Shown: positions 44,225 through 53,038 of the stretch, piece after piece
Numbering within the stretch: the first letter of the stretch is position 1
Layout: every line of letters begins with the position of its first letter
Assembly: GCA_965214295.1 (NCBI GenBank)
Contig: OZ243944.1
Coordinates: 1,674,001 to 1,738,000, forward strand
DNA length: 64,000 nucleotides
Direction: 5' to 3'
Source: JAJDUF01 sp965214295
GTDB lineage: Bacteria > Chloroflexota > UBA11872 > UBA12225 > JAJDUF01
Position numbers and translations under genes: made by a program
Notes under the pieces: generated by a model
Told to the model about the DNA's origin: nothing
Database searches by the model: none
What the model saw: the letters and a program-made list of their open reading frames with translations, nothing else

Positions 44225-45013
44225 ATGGATGCAGCGCAAACGGAGGTCGTGACGGTCGAGCGGGCTGGGCCGGTGGCGGTCGTGACATTGAACCGCCCTC
44301 AAGCGCGCAACGCGATGGACGACACGCTGCTCCGTGCCTTGACCACCCACCTGACCGCGCTAGGGGGCCAACCGGAAGTCCGCGTGGTGGTTATCACCGG
44401 CAGCGGGTACACGTTCTCGGCCGGCGCCGACATCAGGCAGATGGTCCAAATGGATGCGGCCGGTGGTCGGTCCTGGGCGCTGCTGGGGCAGTCCGTCATG
44501 GACCTGGTCGAGGACCTCGAGCAACCGGTCATTGCGGCGATCAACGGTGTAGCGGTTGGTGGCGGCTGTGAGCTGGCGCTGGCCTGCGACCTGCGCTATG
44601 CGGCGACGAGCGCCCGGCTGGGACAGCCCGAGATCAACTTGGGGATTACACCGGGTTGGGGCGGCACTCACCGGCTCACCCGCTTGGTGGGATCAGGCCC
44701 GGCCAAGGAGCTGATCCTGACCGGCCGGCTCGTGTCGGCCGACGAGGCGCTGCGGATCGGCCTGGTGCATGGCGTACACGCCGACGACGAGCTGCGTGCC
44801 GAGGTGCTGGACATTGCCCGTCAGCTGGCGGCAAAGCCGCCGCGGGCACTGGCGCGAGCGAAATGGGCGCTCAACCTGGTAGCGGGGTTGGAGCGGCGCG
44901 CCGCCAACGCACTGGAAGCGGAGCTTTTCGGCGAGATGTTCGGGACCGAGGATCGCGCCGAGGGCATGAGTGCATTCCTGGAGAAGCGCCGGCCGCACTT
45001 TACGGGTCGGTGA
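44225..45013 (+). CDS. enoyl-CoA hydratase/isomerase family protein
   Basis: A 262-residue crotonase-fold enzyme. The oxyanion-hole segments SAGADIRQM and AVGGGCELAL are present, and the catalytic Glu region reads GQPEINLGITPGWGGTHRL. It would add water to, or isomerise, an enoyl-CoA in fatty-acid or amino-acid breakdown. GAGGAG precedes the ATG. It lies 30 bp before a free B12-binding subunit, so a role near propionyl/methylmalonyl-CoA metabolism is possible. Confidence 0.9.
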   Translation: MDAAQTEVVTVERAGPVAVVTLNRPQARNAMDDTLLRALTTHLTALGGQPEVRVVVITGSGYTFSAGADIRQMVQMDAAGGRSWALLGQSVMDLVEDLEQPVIAAINGVAVGGGCELALACDLRYAATSARLGQPEINLGITPGWGGTHRLTRLVGSGPAKELILTGRLVSADEALRIGLVHGVHADDELRAEVLDIARQLAAKPPRALARAKWALNLVAGLERRAANALEAELFGEMFGTEDRAEGMSAFLEKRRPHFTGR

Positions 45014-45042
45014 TTGCCCTCGCTCCGGCGGAGCGAAAATCG

Positions 45043-45495
45043 ATGATGACCGAGCGCAACGCGACGACCGCAGCCGGCGCAGCCCGACCACTGCGGGTGC
45101 TGATCGCCAAGCCGGGTCTTGATGGGCACGACCGCGGGGCCAAGATTGTGGCGCGGGCGCTGCGCGATGCCGGGATGGAGGTCATCTATACCGGCATCCG
45201 CCAGACGCCGGAGATGATCGCGATAGCCGCCCTGCAAGAGGACGTGGACGTGATTGGCCTGTCGCTGCACTCCGGCGCCCACCTGGAGCTATTTCCGGCG
45301 GTGCTCGCGGCGCTGCGGGAGCAGGGGTTGGACGACGTGCCGGTCGTCGCCGGCGGAATTATCCCCGATACCGACATCCCTCGCCTACAGGAAGCCGGAA
45401 TCTACGCCGTTTTCGGCCCCGGCACGCCGCTCGCCGACGTGATCGCCGCGGTGCGCGCAGCCGCGACTGCCCGCGCTCCAGTCGGATCACCATAG
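45043..45495 (+). CDS. B12-binding subunit of a methylmalonyl-CoA-type mutase
   Basis: A protein of about 150 residues consisting only of a cobalamin-binding domain. The base-off motif D-G-H-D-R-G is in AKPGLDGHDRG, a SLHSGAH strand follows and a GGIIPDTD loop completes the pocket. Separate small subunits of this kind pair with a catalytic subunit for acyl-CoA carbon-skeleton rearrangement; none is in the window. GGAG precedes two adjacent ATG codons (45043 and 45046). Downstream the convergent small gene overlaps by nine bases. Confidence 0.88.
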   Translation: MMTERNATTAAGAARPLRVLIAKPGLDGHDRGAKIVARALRDAGMEVIYTGIRQTPEMIAIAALQEDVDVIGLSLHSGAHLELFPAVLAALREQGLDDVPVVAGGIIPDTDIPRLQEAGIYAVFGPGTPLADVIAAVRAAATARAPVGSP

Positions 45496-45726
45496 ATCAC
45501 CCTTACCTTGCGGGCCAATCCCGGCTGCCTCGTCGCGCATGCGGCGGATGGCAGCCGTCGTACTCTCGCCTGGGCCTAGGCGTCGTCGCGCCGCATTGGC
45601 CCAGGTGCGATCAATGACCACGCGGCGGCGGTGTAGCTCTTCCTCGGATGGGACCGGCAGGCCATGGGCACGCACCTCCTCGATGGTATAGAGTGGCGCC
45701 TGCCGTGTTGCCACGTCAGTAGTCAT
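45487..45726 (-). CDS. small unknown protein, antitoxin-like size
   Basis: A 79-residue protein, rich in Arg and Glu, with the pattern LYTIEEVRAHGLPVPSEEEL then RRRVVIDRTWANAARRR. GAGGGAGAC precedes the ATG. Size and charge recall small antitoxin or regulator proteins, but I do not recognise a family and no toxin lies next to it on the same strand. It is convergent with the B12-binding subunit gene. Confidence 0.5.
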   Translation of the reverse strand: MTTDVATRQAPLYTIEEVRAHGLPVPSEEELHRRRVVIDRTWANAARRRLGPGESTTAAIRRMRDEAAGIGPQGKGDLW

Positions 45727-45899
45727 TGTCTCCCTCGATAACCTATAGTAGCAAAGTGGTTGGGCCGGCTGCTCTGGCCGCCTCACCCTCTCTTCCTGGG
45801 AGAGGGCGGTCGGGAAGTGCGGCACGTGCCCACCTAATCGAACTGCAACGTTCACGGTCATGCCCGAAGTGGGAGCAAGCGCAGCGAAAGGAGCAGCGG

Positions 45900-46874
45900 A
45901 TGGCTGGGCTGACGGCAGAGCAGAAACAGCACTATGACGAGCAGGGCTACGTGTTCCTGGACGGCCTCTTCGACCCGCAGGAGCTACAGCCCCTCATCGC
46001 CGAGATCGAGGCCAAGGTTGATCAGGTCGCCCGCGACTACTACGCTGCCGGGCGGCTCACCTCGCTCTACGAGGAGGATGGGTTCAAGCGCCGTCTCCGC
46101 AAGATGGTAGAGGAGTGCGACGACGTGTATGCGGAAATCCCCGGGGGTCAGTTCTGCGGGCCGGCGCTCTTCGGCATCCTCCGCCATCCCAAGCTGGTAG
46201 ACATCGCCGAATCAATCGTCGGGCCGGAGGTCCATTGCGAGGGACGCCATCGCCTGCGTCCGAAGCTGCCCCAATACGGCTTGGCGGACTTCCGCTGGCA
46301 CGAGGACACGCGCTACGACATCCAGCGGATTACCTACACTCAGCAGCAGTATGGCCTCGGGGCACATGACCCCGGCCAAGGCGACACGTTTATCTCCCGC
46401 ATCGTGCCGGCCCCTACGATGCCGGAACCGGGATTCTGGATTCCCCTGGTGGACGTGGACGAGGAGAATGGTTGCCTCCACCTAATGCCGGGTGGCCACC
46501 GTCATACCGTCCCCTACACCGAGCAGTGGCGTCCCAGCCAGTTTGCGCCCCAGCTCGATGGCCTCGACGACGTGGCGTTCCCGATGCAGGTTGGAGATGC
46601 TCTGCTGATCCACCAGCACCTCCCGCACGTGTCGCCGCCCAATCGGTCCGACCACATCCGCTGGAGCGAGGACATTCGCTATCAGGATGCCCGGCTGCCG
46701 ATCAAGTCGCAGCGCGAACCGGGCTTCTTGGCTAAGAGCCAGGAGCGGCCCGACGACATCGTGACGACCTGGGACGAGTACCGGCGGATACGCGAGGCCG
46801 CGGCGGCCTATCAGGAGGCGACCCGGGAAGCGGCCGAGGCGTTCCGCAAGAGCACGGGCATGGCGCTCTTCTAA
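45900..46874 (+). CDS. phytanoyl-CoA dioxygenase (PhyH) family, copy 4
   Basis: A 324-residue PhyH-like oxygenase. FRWHEDTRYD gives the His and Asp, HQHLPHVSPPN the distal His, and the Arg of RWSEDIRY probably binds 2-oxoglutarate. An extra charged helical tail (EAATREAAEAF-like) follows. GAAAGGAG precedes the ATG. It stands alone between the small unknown gene and the amidohydrolase. Substrate unknown. Confidence 0.85.
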   Translation: MAGLTAEQKQHYDEQGYVFLDGLFDPQELQPLIAEIEAKVDQVARDYYAAGRLTSLYEEDGFKRRLRKMVEECDDVYAEIPGGQFCGPALFGILRHPKLVDIAESIVGPEVHCEGRHRLRPKLPQYGLADFRWHEDTRYDIQRITYTQQQYGLGAHDPGQGDTFISRIVPAPTMPEPGFWIPLVDVDEENGCLHLMPGGHRHTVPYTEQWRPSQFAPQLDGLDDVAFPMQVGDALLIHQHLPHVSPPNRSDHIRWSEDIRYQDARLPIKSQREPGFLAKSQERPDDIVTTWDEYRRIREAAAAYQEATREAAEAFRKSTGMALF

Positions 46875-46907
46875 GGCCAGTCGTCGGATTCCGGCTCCCC
46901 TATGGTC

Positions 46908-46957
46908 CCCCCGCTCCGCAGGGGGGCGTGGATTTCCGCGTGCGCGGGAATGATGGA
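46908..46957. repeat. dispersed palindromic repeat
   Basis: CCGCTCCGCAGGGGGG then GATTTCCGCGTGCGCGGGAATG, closely resembling the copy at 371-400. It lies between convergent genes. Confidence 0.6.
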
Positions 46958-47003
46958 TGGGGTGCTATTTTCAGAGCAATGACCGTGAAAAGGTCAGCAG
47001 TGC

Positions 47004-48512
47004 CTAGCGCTTGAATATCCGGCTCGCATTGGCGAACAGCACAAGCTCGCGCTCCTCCGGTGACAGCGCGACATCGTAGTGGACGCCAATTTGCTTGCCG
47101 ATGTCGCAGAGGTCGGCGTCGCTGCCGAACATCACGCGCCGCGGTCCCAGCACGTCCAACGCTTGCCGGATGTCCTGCGGGCGGCCACCGGAGCCGCCGA
47201 ACTCGAAGTAGATGTTCGGTACGTCGGCCACGACCGCTGCCAGCCGACCGTTACCGCCGTGCGCCTTGATAATGCTCCAATCGGGGTAGTCCAACGCCAG
47301 CGCGCGCAGTGCCCGCAGCGCGCCCACCGGGTCGCCCTCTTCGACGTGGATTTTCAGCGGCTTGCCGCGCTCCGCCACCGCGCGGAGCAACGCTTGCCCG
47401 CTGCTCGAACGGGTGGTGTCCTGCGCGTAGTACATGTGGAGCTTCGCGCCGACGAAGTTGGGTAGCGCATAGTACCGATCCAGCTCCCGGCACGATTGCT
47501 CCAGGTAGTTGGGATTCACCACCACGTAGCCCAGCAGCTCCGGGTGCTCGGCAATGGCAGCGGCCAGCCACCGATTGCCGCCGGAGAGGTCGTAGACGAT
47601 GGCCTGGGCCGAGGAGATGACCGCCTGAGTCACCCCGGCCTGGCGCATCAGCGCCAGCAGCCCGGCGGCGCCACCGTCGGGCAGCGGGAATGGCCAGCGG
47701 CCGAGATGGCAATGGACGTCAATGATCGGGCCGGGCAAGCGCACCATCGCTGCCGACGCAAGCCGCGGCCGGCCGGCGGCCAGCGCCGGATCGAGCCGGA
47801 ACAGTCGGAGGGCGTTCTGGCCCAGGATGGCTGCCTTCTGCTCGTCGGTAAGGTCCGCTTCCAACACCTCGTTGAGCGCGCGCTGGACGGAATACTCCGG
47901 CGCTGCGGACCCATAGAGCAGACGGTGGGCACCGACCTCGCTCACCATAACGTCAACCGCACGCGGCGAGGACAGGTAGTTGGTCTCGATATAGAGGTGC
48001 GAATAGCGTCGCGCGGCGGCGATCACCTCGCCCATGTTGGCGTAGAAGGTGTCGGTCAGGATCACCGGCAGCCCGTACTCGGCGGTGGCCTGGGCAATGG
48101 CCGTGGGTACACCCGCCGCCCCGCGCCCGGAGAGCATCACCACCGCGCCCGACCCGGCCAGCTTGGCCAGCAGATCGGGAAAGGGTGTGCCGGAGATCGT
48201 CCAGCGTTGCAGCTCCGGGAAGAGCCGGAACAGCCGCACCCCGGCCTGCAAGCACCGCTCGATCTCCGCCTCCCAGTCCAGGTAGCGCCGCAGGTCCAGC
48301 GTGGCCGTTGGTAACAGCCAGGGATAGCGCTCCGTAGCCTGGAGCGTCTCGCGGTTCCCGGCCTCATGGTCGTAGCTGACCCCGCGGAGCGAACCGGTGA
48401 AGGCCAGGGCGATTCGATGGCTGTCCAGCTCCTGCACTAACCGCGGCAGCGACAGATCGAGGTTGCCTCCGGCCTGCATCCCGAAGTGGGTGTTCACGTC
48501 TATCACCAGCAC
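47004..48512 (-). CDS. tandem-domain amidohydrolase (two metal-hydrolase barrels fused)
   Basis: A 502-residue protein with two amidohydrolase-2-like barrels in one chain. The N-terminal unit (about 1-245) begins IDVNTHFG and ends ILGQNALRLFRL; the C-terminal unit (about 262-502) begins IDVHCHLG and ends VLFANASRIFKR. Only the second has the H-x-H metal motif, with His in KIHVEEGD, KAHGGN and Asp in GSDADLCD, so the first is probably structural or regulatory. Relatives hydrolyse or decarboxylate small aromatic or lactone substrates. GTG is the start, with AAGGAG upstream. Substrate unknown. Confidence 0.85.
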   Translation of the reverse strand: MLVIDVNTHFGMQAGGNLDLSLPRLVQELDSHRIALAFTGSLRGVSYDHEAGNRETLQATERYPWLLPTATLDLRRYLDWEAEIERCLQAGVRLFRLFPELQRWTISGTPFPDLLAKLAGSGAVVMLSGRGAAGVPTAIAQATAEYGLPVILTDTFYANMGEVIAAARRYSHLYIETNYLSSPRAVDVMVSEVGAHRLLYGSAAPEYSVQRALNEVLEADLTDEQKAAILGQNALRLFRLDPALAAGRPRLASAAMVRLPGPIIDVHCHLGRWPFPLPDGGAAGLLALMRQAGVTQAVISSAQAIVYDLSGGNRWLAAAIAEHPELLGYVVVNPNYLEQSCRELDRYYALPNFVGAKLHMYYAQDTTRSSSGQALLRAVAERGKPLKIHVEEGDPVGALRALRALALDYPDWSIIKAHGGNGRLAAVVADVPNIYFEFGGSGGRPQDIRQALDVLGPRRVMFGSDADLCDIGKQIGVHYDVALSPEERELVLFANASRIFKR

Positions 48513-48582
48513 GGCACAATCTCCTTCTATGGACTGTCCGCGGTCAGCCGTCAGCGGCGGTAGTGGCCTGGACTTTGGCCTC

Positions 48583-48668
48583 CGTCATTGCGGCGCAGGC
48601 CGCAATCCAGCCGGTGGTAGCTGCCCTCGGTCCGAAAGCTGATAACTGACGGCTGACCGCTGATAACT
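48583..48668. repeat. palindromic repeat plus 7-bp-phased repeat
   Basis: GTCATTGCGGCG-x-GCCGCAATCCAG hairpin at about 48583-48610, then four phased heptamers GCTGATA, ACTGACG, GCTGACC, GCTGATA (48638-48665). Confidence 0.6.
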
Positions 48669-48673
48669 ACTCG

Positions 48674-49918
48674 CTACACCCGCTGGCGATAGTAGGCCAC
48701 CACTTTCCGCACCGCTTGGGCAATGTCATCCACGTCCTCTTGCGTGTGGAACGGCCCGATGGGCAGGCCAACCCCGCGGCTCATCAGCGCCTCGCCATTC
48801 GGGCACTGCACCAGCCGGTAGTCCACGGGACGTTCGCGCCGGTAGTCGAACGGAAAACGGCTGGCGCCATAGCAGCGCGGCTCGGCGAGGAAGGGATTGC
48901 GGTACAGCGGCCCTTCCTGCCCGGACCCGATGTACGGTCCATTGGCCGGGACCCCCTCCGCGCTCACCGCCGCGGCAAACTCCTCGGCCGAGCAGCCCAG
49001 GCGCGCGGTGTCGAGCGTGAACCGCAAGGCCCAATAGGTGTGCCGGTCGCCCGGTCGCACGCGCTGCGGGGTAATCTCGTCAATGTCGGCAAGGTGCTCG
49101 AAAATCTGGTGGGCAGCGTTGATCTTGCCCGCAATGTAGCCGTCTACCTTCTCTAGCTGCACCTGGAGAACGGCCGCCATCATCGCGTTCAGCTTGTAGT
49201 TGGGCGCCAGGAAGTAGTTGGCATAGGGCCGGCCGGCGTAGGGGCCGGGGTCGCGCGGTAACGCAGCGTCCGAGAAAAGGAGGGCGCGCTCCCACAACAC
49301 CTCGTTGTCGGTCAGCACCGCACCGCCACCCCCGGCCGACAGGTGCTTGCCACCAAAGCTGAACCCGGCAATGTCGCCGAGACTGCCGACGACCTGCCCT
49401 TGGTAGCGGGCAAAGTGGGCCTGGGCACAGTCCTCGATGAGAAAGAGGTTGTGTCGCCGGGCAATCTCCTGCAGCGCAGGCATGTCGCAGGGGTTCCCGA
49501 AGAGATGGACCGCGATGATCGCCCGTGTCCGCGGCCCGATCTTGGCCTCGACAGCTTGGGGATCGAGGGTGAAGGTGTCGTCAACGTCGGCGAAGATCGG
49601 CACGCAGTTGTGCAGCAAGGTACCGATAATGCTGCCGCCGGAAGTCCAGGGCGTGACGATGATCTCGTCGCCCGGATCGGGGTTGATGGCCCCGACGCAG
49701 ACGTGCATGGCCGCGGTACCGGAGCTGACACCGACGGCGTGCTTTACGCCGTGCCGCGCGGCGAACCGTCGCTCGAACTCCCGGCCCGGATGCCGGCCGA
49801 AGCCAGAGCGGAGCACGGCGGCGACGGCGGCAACGTCGTCATCGCCAAACTCGTGCGACGGGCCGAACGGCGCGGTCCGTACCGGTACACCACCTGCGAT
49901 AGCCAGTCTCTCGCCCAT
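48674..49918 (-). CDS. DegT/DnrJ/EryC1/StrS-family aminotransferase
   Basis: A 414-residue PLP-dependent sugar aminotransferase-type protein. SGTAAMHV early on and a SFGGKHLSAGGGG segment, with the PLP Lys in GGKH, are family features; a C-terminal RGVGLPIGPFHT is also typical. It transaminates keto-sugars in aminosugar synthesis or degradation. GAGGAGG precedes the ATG; GTG one codon earlier is possible. It is in line with the downstream-strand amidohydrolase gene and follows the dehydrogenase gene on the minus strand. Confidence 0.88.
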   Translation of the reverse strand: MGERLAIAGGVPVRTAPFGPSHEFGDDDVAAVAAVLRSGFGRHPGREFERRFAARHGVKHAVGVSSGTAAMHVCVGAINPDPGDEIIVTPWTSGGSIIGTLLHNCVPIFADVDDTFTLDPQAVEAKIGPRTRAIIAVHLFGNPCDMPALQEIARRHNLFLIEDCAQAHFARYQGQVVGSLGDIAGFSFGGKHLSAGGGGAVLTDNEVLWERALLFSDAALPRDPGPYAGRPYANYFLAPNYKLNAMMAAVLQVQLEKVDGYIAGKINAAHQIFEHLADIDEITPQRVRPGDRHTYWALRFTLDTARLGCSAEEFAAAVSAEGVPANGPYIGSGQEGPLYRNPFLAEPRCYGASRFPFDYRRERPVDYRLVQCPNGEALMSRGVGLPIGPFHTQEDVDDIAQAVRKVVAYYRQRV

Positions 49919-49968
49919 CACTGCCTCCTCGTTGCCGCCGCACTAGGCGCCAGGCATGAATGACGCTC

Positions 49969-50943
49969 CTACTGCTCCCAGTTGAAGATGACGCCCAGCA
50001 AGTCGCCGGGGCGGTCCCGCATGATGTCGTAGAGGCGCGGCGCCGCGGTTATCGCCAGGCGGTGGCTCACGATTGGCTCGATTCTGATGGTACCCAGCCG
50101 GATGAAGTGCAACAGGAGCCGCAGGTCCTCGACGGTAAAGTGGGAGGACGATTCGATAGAGGCACTCAAGCTGTGGATCATGCCGTGGTAGAAGGTAGCT
50201 TCTTCCCGTGTGGCTAAGGCGCCGACGACACCGTACCGGGCGAGGAGCCGGTCGCGGTGAATGTCCGAAAAGAAGGATGGCACGCCGCAAGCGTCTACAA
50301 TGCGGTCGTATGGCCCGCCCTGCTCGAGTAGCCCGGGGCCGTCCAGGGTAGCGACGTTGATGACCCGGTGTGCCCCCAGCTCCTGGGCAATAGCCAGGCG
50401 CCGCTGGTTGACATCCGTCACGGTGACGTAGGCGCCGAAAGCCCGCGCCGCCTGGGCCACGGCTTGACCGGCCGGTCCGAGGCCGGCCACCCAGACCTGC
50501 TGCCCCGGCCCGATACGGATGCGCCGCGAGTGCCGCATGCCCACGCCGGTAATGCCTAGCAGGGCACACCACTCATGCTCGATGTCGGCTGGGAGCTTGA
50601 CGCACAGCCGTACACGCTCATTGCTCGCTGCCAGATCAATGCAATGCCAGGGGTGGTGGCCGCCGTGGTTCCCGATAAAGACCGTGTCCCCCTCAGCGAA
50701 ACCTTCCACCTCGCTACCGACGGCTGCTATGACGCTCACGTGCTGGTAGCCGTAGCAGAGGGGATAGCGCACTCGCCCGGAGTCATTCATCAAGACGTGC
50801 CGCTCGGTGCCGTTCGTCACGCCGGAGTAGCGGGTGCGCGTGAGCAATTCTGTCGGACCGGGCGCCGGTGGCGGCCCCAGGTCGCAGAACCCCACGGCGC
50901 CGGGGGCCTTGAACTCGAGGGCGATATTCTCCATCGTTCCCAT
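49969..50943 (-). CDS. zinc-type (medium-chain) dehydrogenase
   Basis: A 324-residue medium-chain dehydrogenase/reductase. The N-terminal domain reads SGVTNGTERHVL, where the catalytic-zinc Cys of alcohol dehydrogenases is missing, and GHHPWH follows. The Rossmann domain has VAGLGPAGQAVAQAA. This resembles the zinc-light sorbitol/threonine-dehydrogenase relatives that act on sugars or bacteriochlorophyllide-like groups. AGGAGGT precedes the ATG; a second ATG lies three codons on. Between an oxidoreductase and the aminotransferase it is probably part of one minus-strand sugar operon. Confidence 0.85.
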   Translation of the reverse strand: MGTMENIALEFKAPGAVGFCDLGPPPAPGPTELLTRTRYSGVTNGTERHVLMNDSGRVRYPLCYGYQHVSVIAAVGSEVEGFAEGDTVFIGNHGGHHPWHCIDLAASNERVRLCVKLPADIEHEWCALLGITGVGMRHSRRIRIGPGQQVWVAGLGPAGQAVAQAARAFGAYVTVTDVNQRRLAIAQELGAHRVINVATLDGPGLLEQGGPYDRIVDACGVPSFFSDIHRDRLLARYGVVGALATREEATFYHGMIHSLSASIESSSHFTVEDLRLLLHFIRLGTIRIEPIVSHRLAITAAPRLYDIMRDRPGDLLGVIFNWEQ

Positions 50944-51036
50944 CGGTTGTAACCTCCTACGCAGCGCCGGTTTACGCCACCGCGACCACTGGGTAAGGCG
51001 CCATGCTCGACCGGCTACATCACAAGGCGGCGGTGG

Positions 51037-52065
51037 CTATCCCGACAGCCGGACGGCTTGTCCGGTGGCAATGGACTCGAACACGGCATCAATGACACGC
51101 ATCTGCGCGATGCTGTTCTCCGGAGGGATGCGGTGCGGCTGGCCGGTGCCGAGACAGTCGCACAGGTGGCGCAGCTGATTCGTGATCTGGTGCAGCGGCG
51201 CAAATCCGATCGTCTCCACACCGTCCGACGTGTGGTGCTCCAGCAGCACCGCCCGGCGCTCATTGTTCCACGCCGGCTCCGCGCGGAGTAGCCCTTGCGT
51301 GCCGCTGATCTCGACCTCCTGCGAGGGCCACTGAGTAAATCCCACCATAAACTGCGCGGTCCGCTCGCCGGGAAAGAGGAGCGTCACGGTCGCGGCTTCC
51401 TCAACTTCCGCGCCGGGCCGGGCCGTCGCAAAGACGCAGATTGGCTCGGCCTCCAGGATGAAACGGGCATGGTGAATGGTGTAGCAGCCGAGGTCGAAGA
51501 TACTCCCGCCGCCTTGGGCACGGTTGAACCGCCAGTTAAGCTCGGGCTTGCGCCTGGCAGCGCTGACCTTGGTGCAGAAGGTACTGCGAACCGTCCGCAC
51601 GTCGCCAATCCCTCCGGCCGCTACCAGCGCCTTCGTTTTCAAGTGCAGGGGATGGTGGCGGAACTTGAAGGCCTCGGCGAGCAAGACGCCGTGCTCCCGG
51701 GCGGCGGCGACCATCCGCTCGGCTTCCGCTGCATTGGCGGCAAAGGGCTTCTCGCAGAGGATGGCGCGCACGCGGTGCGACCGGGCAAGCCGGATGGTGG
51801 TGCTGGCGTGGGCGGTGCCCCAGGTGCAGACGATGGCTACGTCCAGGCTCTCGGCGGCCAGCATGTCGTCTAGGCTCAGATAGCGGCGGGGGACACCAAA
51901 CTCGTCTCCATAGCGGTGCAGCGCCGCCGCCGAGACGTCGCAGATAGCGCAGAGGTCTACGTCATCCAGTGCTCGGCAGGCGAGGCCATGCGCGCGGGCA
52001 ATGCCGCCGGTGCCGACGATGCCGACCCGGTATGGCGGTCGTGCCGCTGAACGCTCCACACCCAT
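51037..52065 (-). CDS. Gfo/Idh/MocA-family oxidoreductase
   Basis: A 342-residue NAD(P)-dependent dehydrogenase-like protein. GIVGTGGIARAHG is the cofactor loop, CEKPFAANAAEA has the EKP, and GGGSIFDLGCYTIHHARF is the substrate-side segment. ATG 52065 is chosen because GGGGAG lies at good distance; ATG 52071 is too close. It heads the minus-strand run dehydrogenase-aminotransferase-amidohydrolase, about 90 bp upstream of the zinc-type dehydrogenase. Substrate unknown. Confidence 0.85.
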   Translation of the reverse strand: MGVERSAARPPYRVGIVGTGGIARAHGLACRALDDVDLCAICDVSAAALHRYGDEFGVPRRYLSLDDMLAAESLDVAIVCTWGTAHASTTIRLARSHRVRAILCEKPFAANAAEAERMVAAAREHGVLLAEAFKFRHHPLHLKTKALVAAGGIGDVRTVRSTFCTKVSAARRKPELNWRFNRAQGGGSIFDLGCYTIHHARFILEAEPICVFATARPGAEVEEAATVTLLFPGERTAQFMVGFTQWPSQEVEISGTQGLLRAEPAWNNERRAVLLEHHTSDGVETIGFAPLHQITNQLRHLCDCLGTGQPHRIPPENSIAQMRVIDAVFESIATGQAVRLSG

Positions 52066-52289
52066 CACCATCTCCCCGGAGCCGGCAATCCAGGGTAGGT
52101 TATACCAAGTCGGTAGAGAGATGCCCGCTCCGCATTCCTGGGCACAGGAGAATAACCGGAAAAAAGTCAGCGGCGCCTCGCCTTTGTAGACTACGGTAAG
52201 GGTTCCTACTGTTTGTTTCGGGGCGAGGTGGCATCCTGGTGGGAGCGCATGGTAGTGAGGTCGGTGGTGGAGAGTGGAGGACTGGATCC

Positions 52290-52916
52290 ATGAAGCGACA
52301 AGGTGCTTGGACGACGGGGCGACTCCGGCGCCGGGGTATTGGCGCGGTGGCTGCCGCGGTGACTCTGGCGGTGGCTGGCTGCGATGGTCAGTCGTCCGAC
52401 GGTGACGCGGCGCCCTCTCGCGCGGCCGGTGGCTCGGCCGCGGAGCAGAAACCGGCCAGGGAGACGGCGCCGGATTTCGAGCTTGTTGCGTATCAGGGAG
52501 AAGCGGTGCTCGGCGGGAAAGAGCTTGCTTTTTCCAGCGTCCTGCAGCAGGGCAAGCCGGTTGTGCTCAACTTCTGGGCGGGACTCTGCCCACCCTGCCG
52601 GCTGGAGATGCCGGATATGCAGGAGGTCTACAACGAGTACCAGGACCGTATGCTGCTCCTCGGTGTGGACATCGGCCCTTTCGCCGGACTTGGCTCGCGC
52701 GAGGCCGGCCAGGCGCTACTCCGGGAGCTTAAGATCACCTACCCGGCCGGCACGACGTTCGATGCCGGGGTCCCGCAAGCCTACAAGCTGATCGGTATGC
52801 CGATGACGGTGTTCATCACCCCGGACGGCACCGTCATCAAGCGGTGGACAGGACTACTGACCAAAGCGAAGTTGATCGAGCTGGTGCAGGAGCTACTGGC
52901 CGCGTCCGGTCAATGA
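52290..52916 (+). CDS. TlpA/ResA-like thiol-disulfide lipoprotein
   Basis: A 208-residue exported thioredoxin-fold protein. The leader ends in VAGC with Cys31 as likely lipid anchor, then a low-complexity linker and a redoxin domain with C-P-P-C at residues 100-103 (FWAGLCPPC). Cis-Pro is in IGMPMTVF. It would reduce or oxidise thiols outside the membrane. GGAGG precedes the ATG. It is followed on the same strand by a CcdA-like electron donor, a standard pair. Confidence 0.9.
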   Translation: MKRQGAWTTGRLRRRGIGAVAAAVTLAVAGCDGQSSDGDAAPSRAAGGSAAEQKPARETAPDFELVAYQGEAVLGGKELAFSSVLQQGKPVVLNFWAGLCPPCRLEMPDMQEVYNEYQDRMLLLGVDIGPFAGLGSREAGQALLRELKITYPAGTTFDAGVPQAYKLIGMPMTVFITPDGTVIKRWTGLLTKAKLIELVQELLAASGQ

Positions 52917-52936
52917 CGAGGGCCTTTGCCGAAACC

Positions 52937-53008
52937 GTCATGCCGGCGCAAGCAGGAATCCAGGGCTATTCGTGGCCTTCGTCATTGCGGCGAAAGCCGC
53001 AATCCAGA
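52937..53008. repeat. two dispersed palindromic repeats
   Basis: GTCATGCCGGCG-x-GGAATCCAG at about 52937-52963 and GTCATTGCGGCG-x-GCAATCCAG at about 52981-53007, between the TlpA-like and CcdA-like genes. Confidence 0.65.
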
Positions 53009-53038
53009 TCGAGCGGGCGGCCACGAGAGAGGATCACA

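Noticed and set aside
45043..45495. Cobalamin riboswitch upstream of the B12-binding subunit
   Set aside because: Only a 30-base gap separates it from the previous gene; no room for or trace of a riboswitch.
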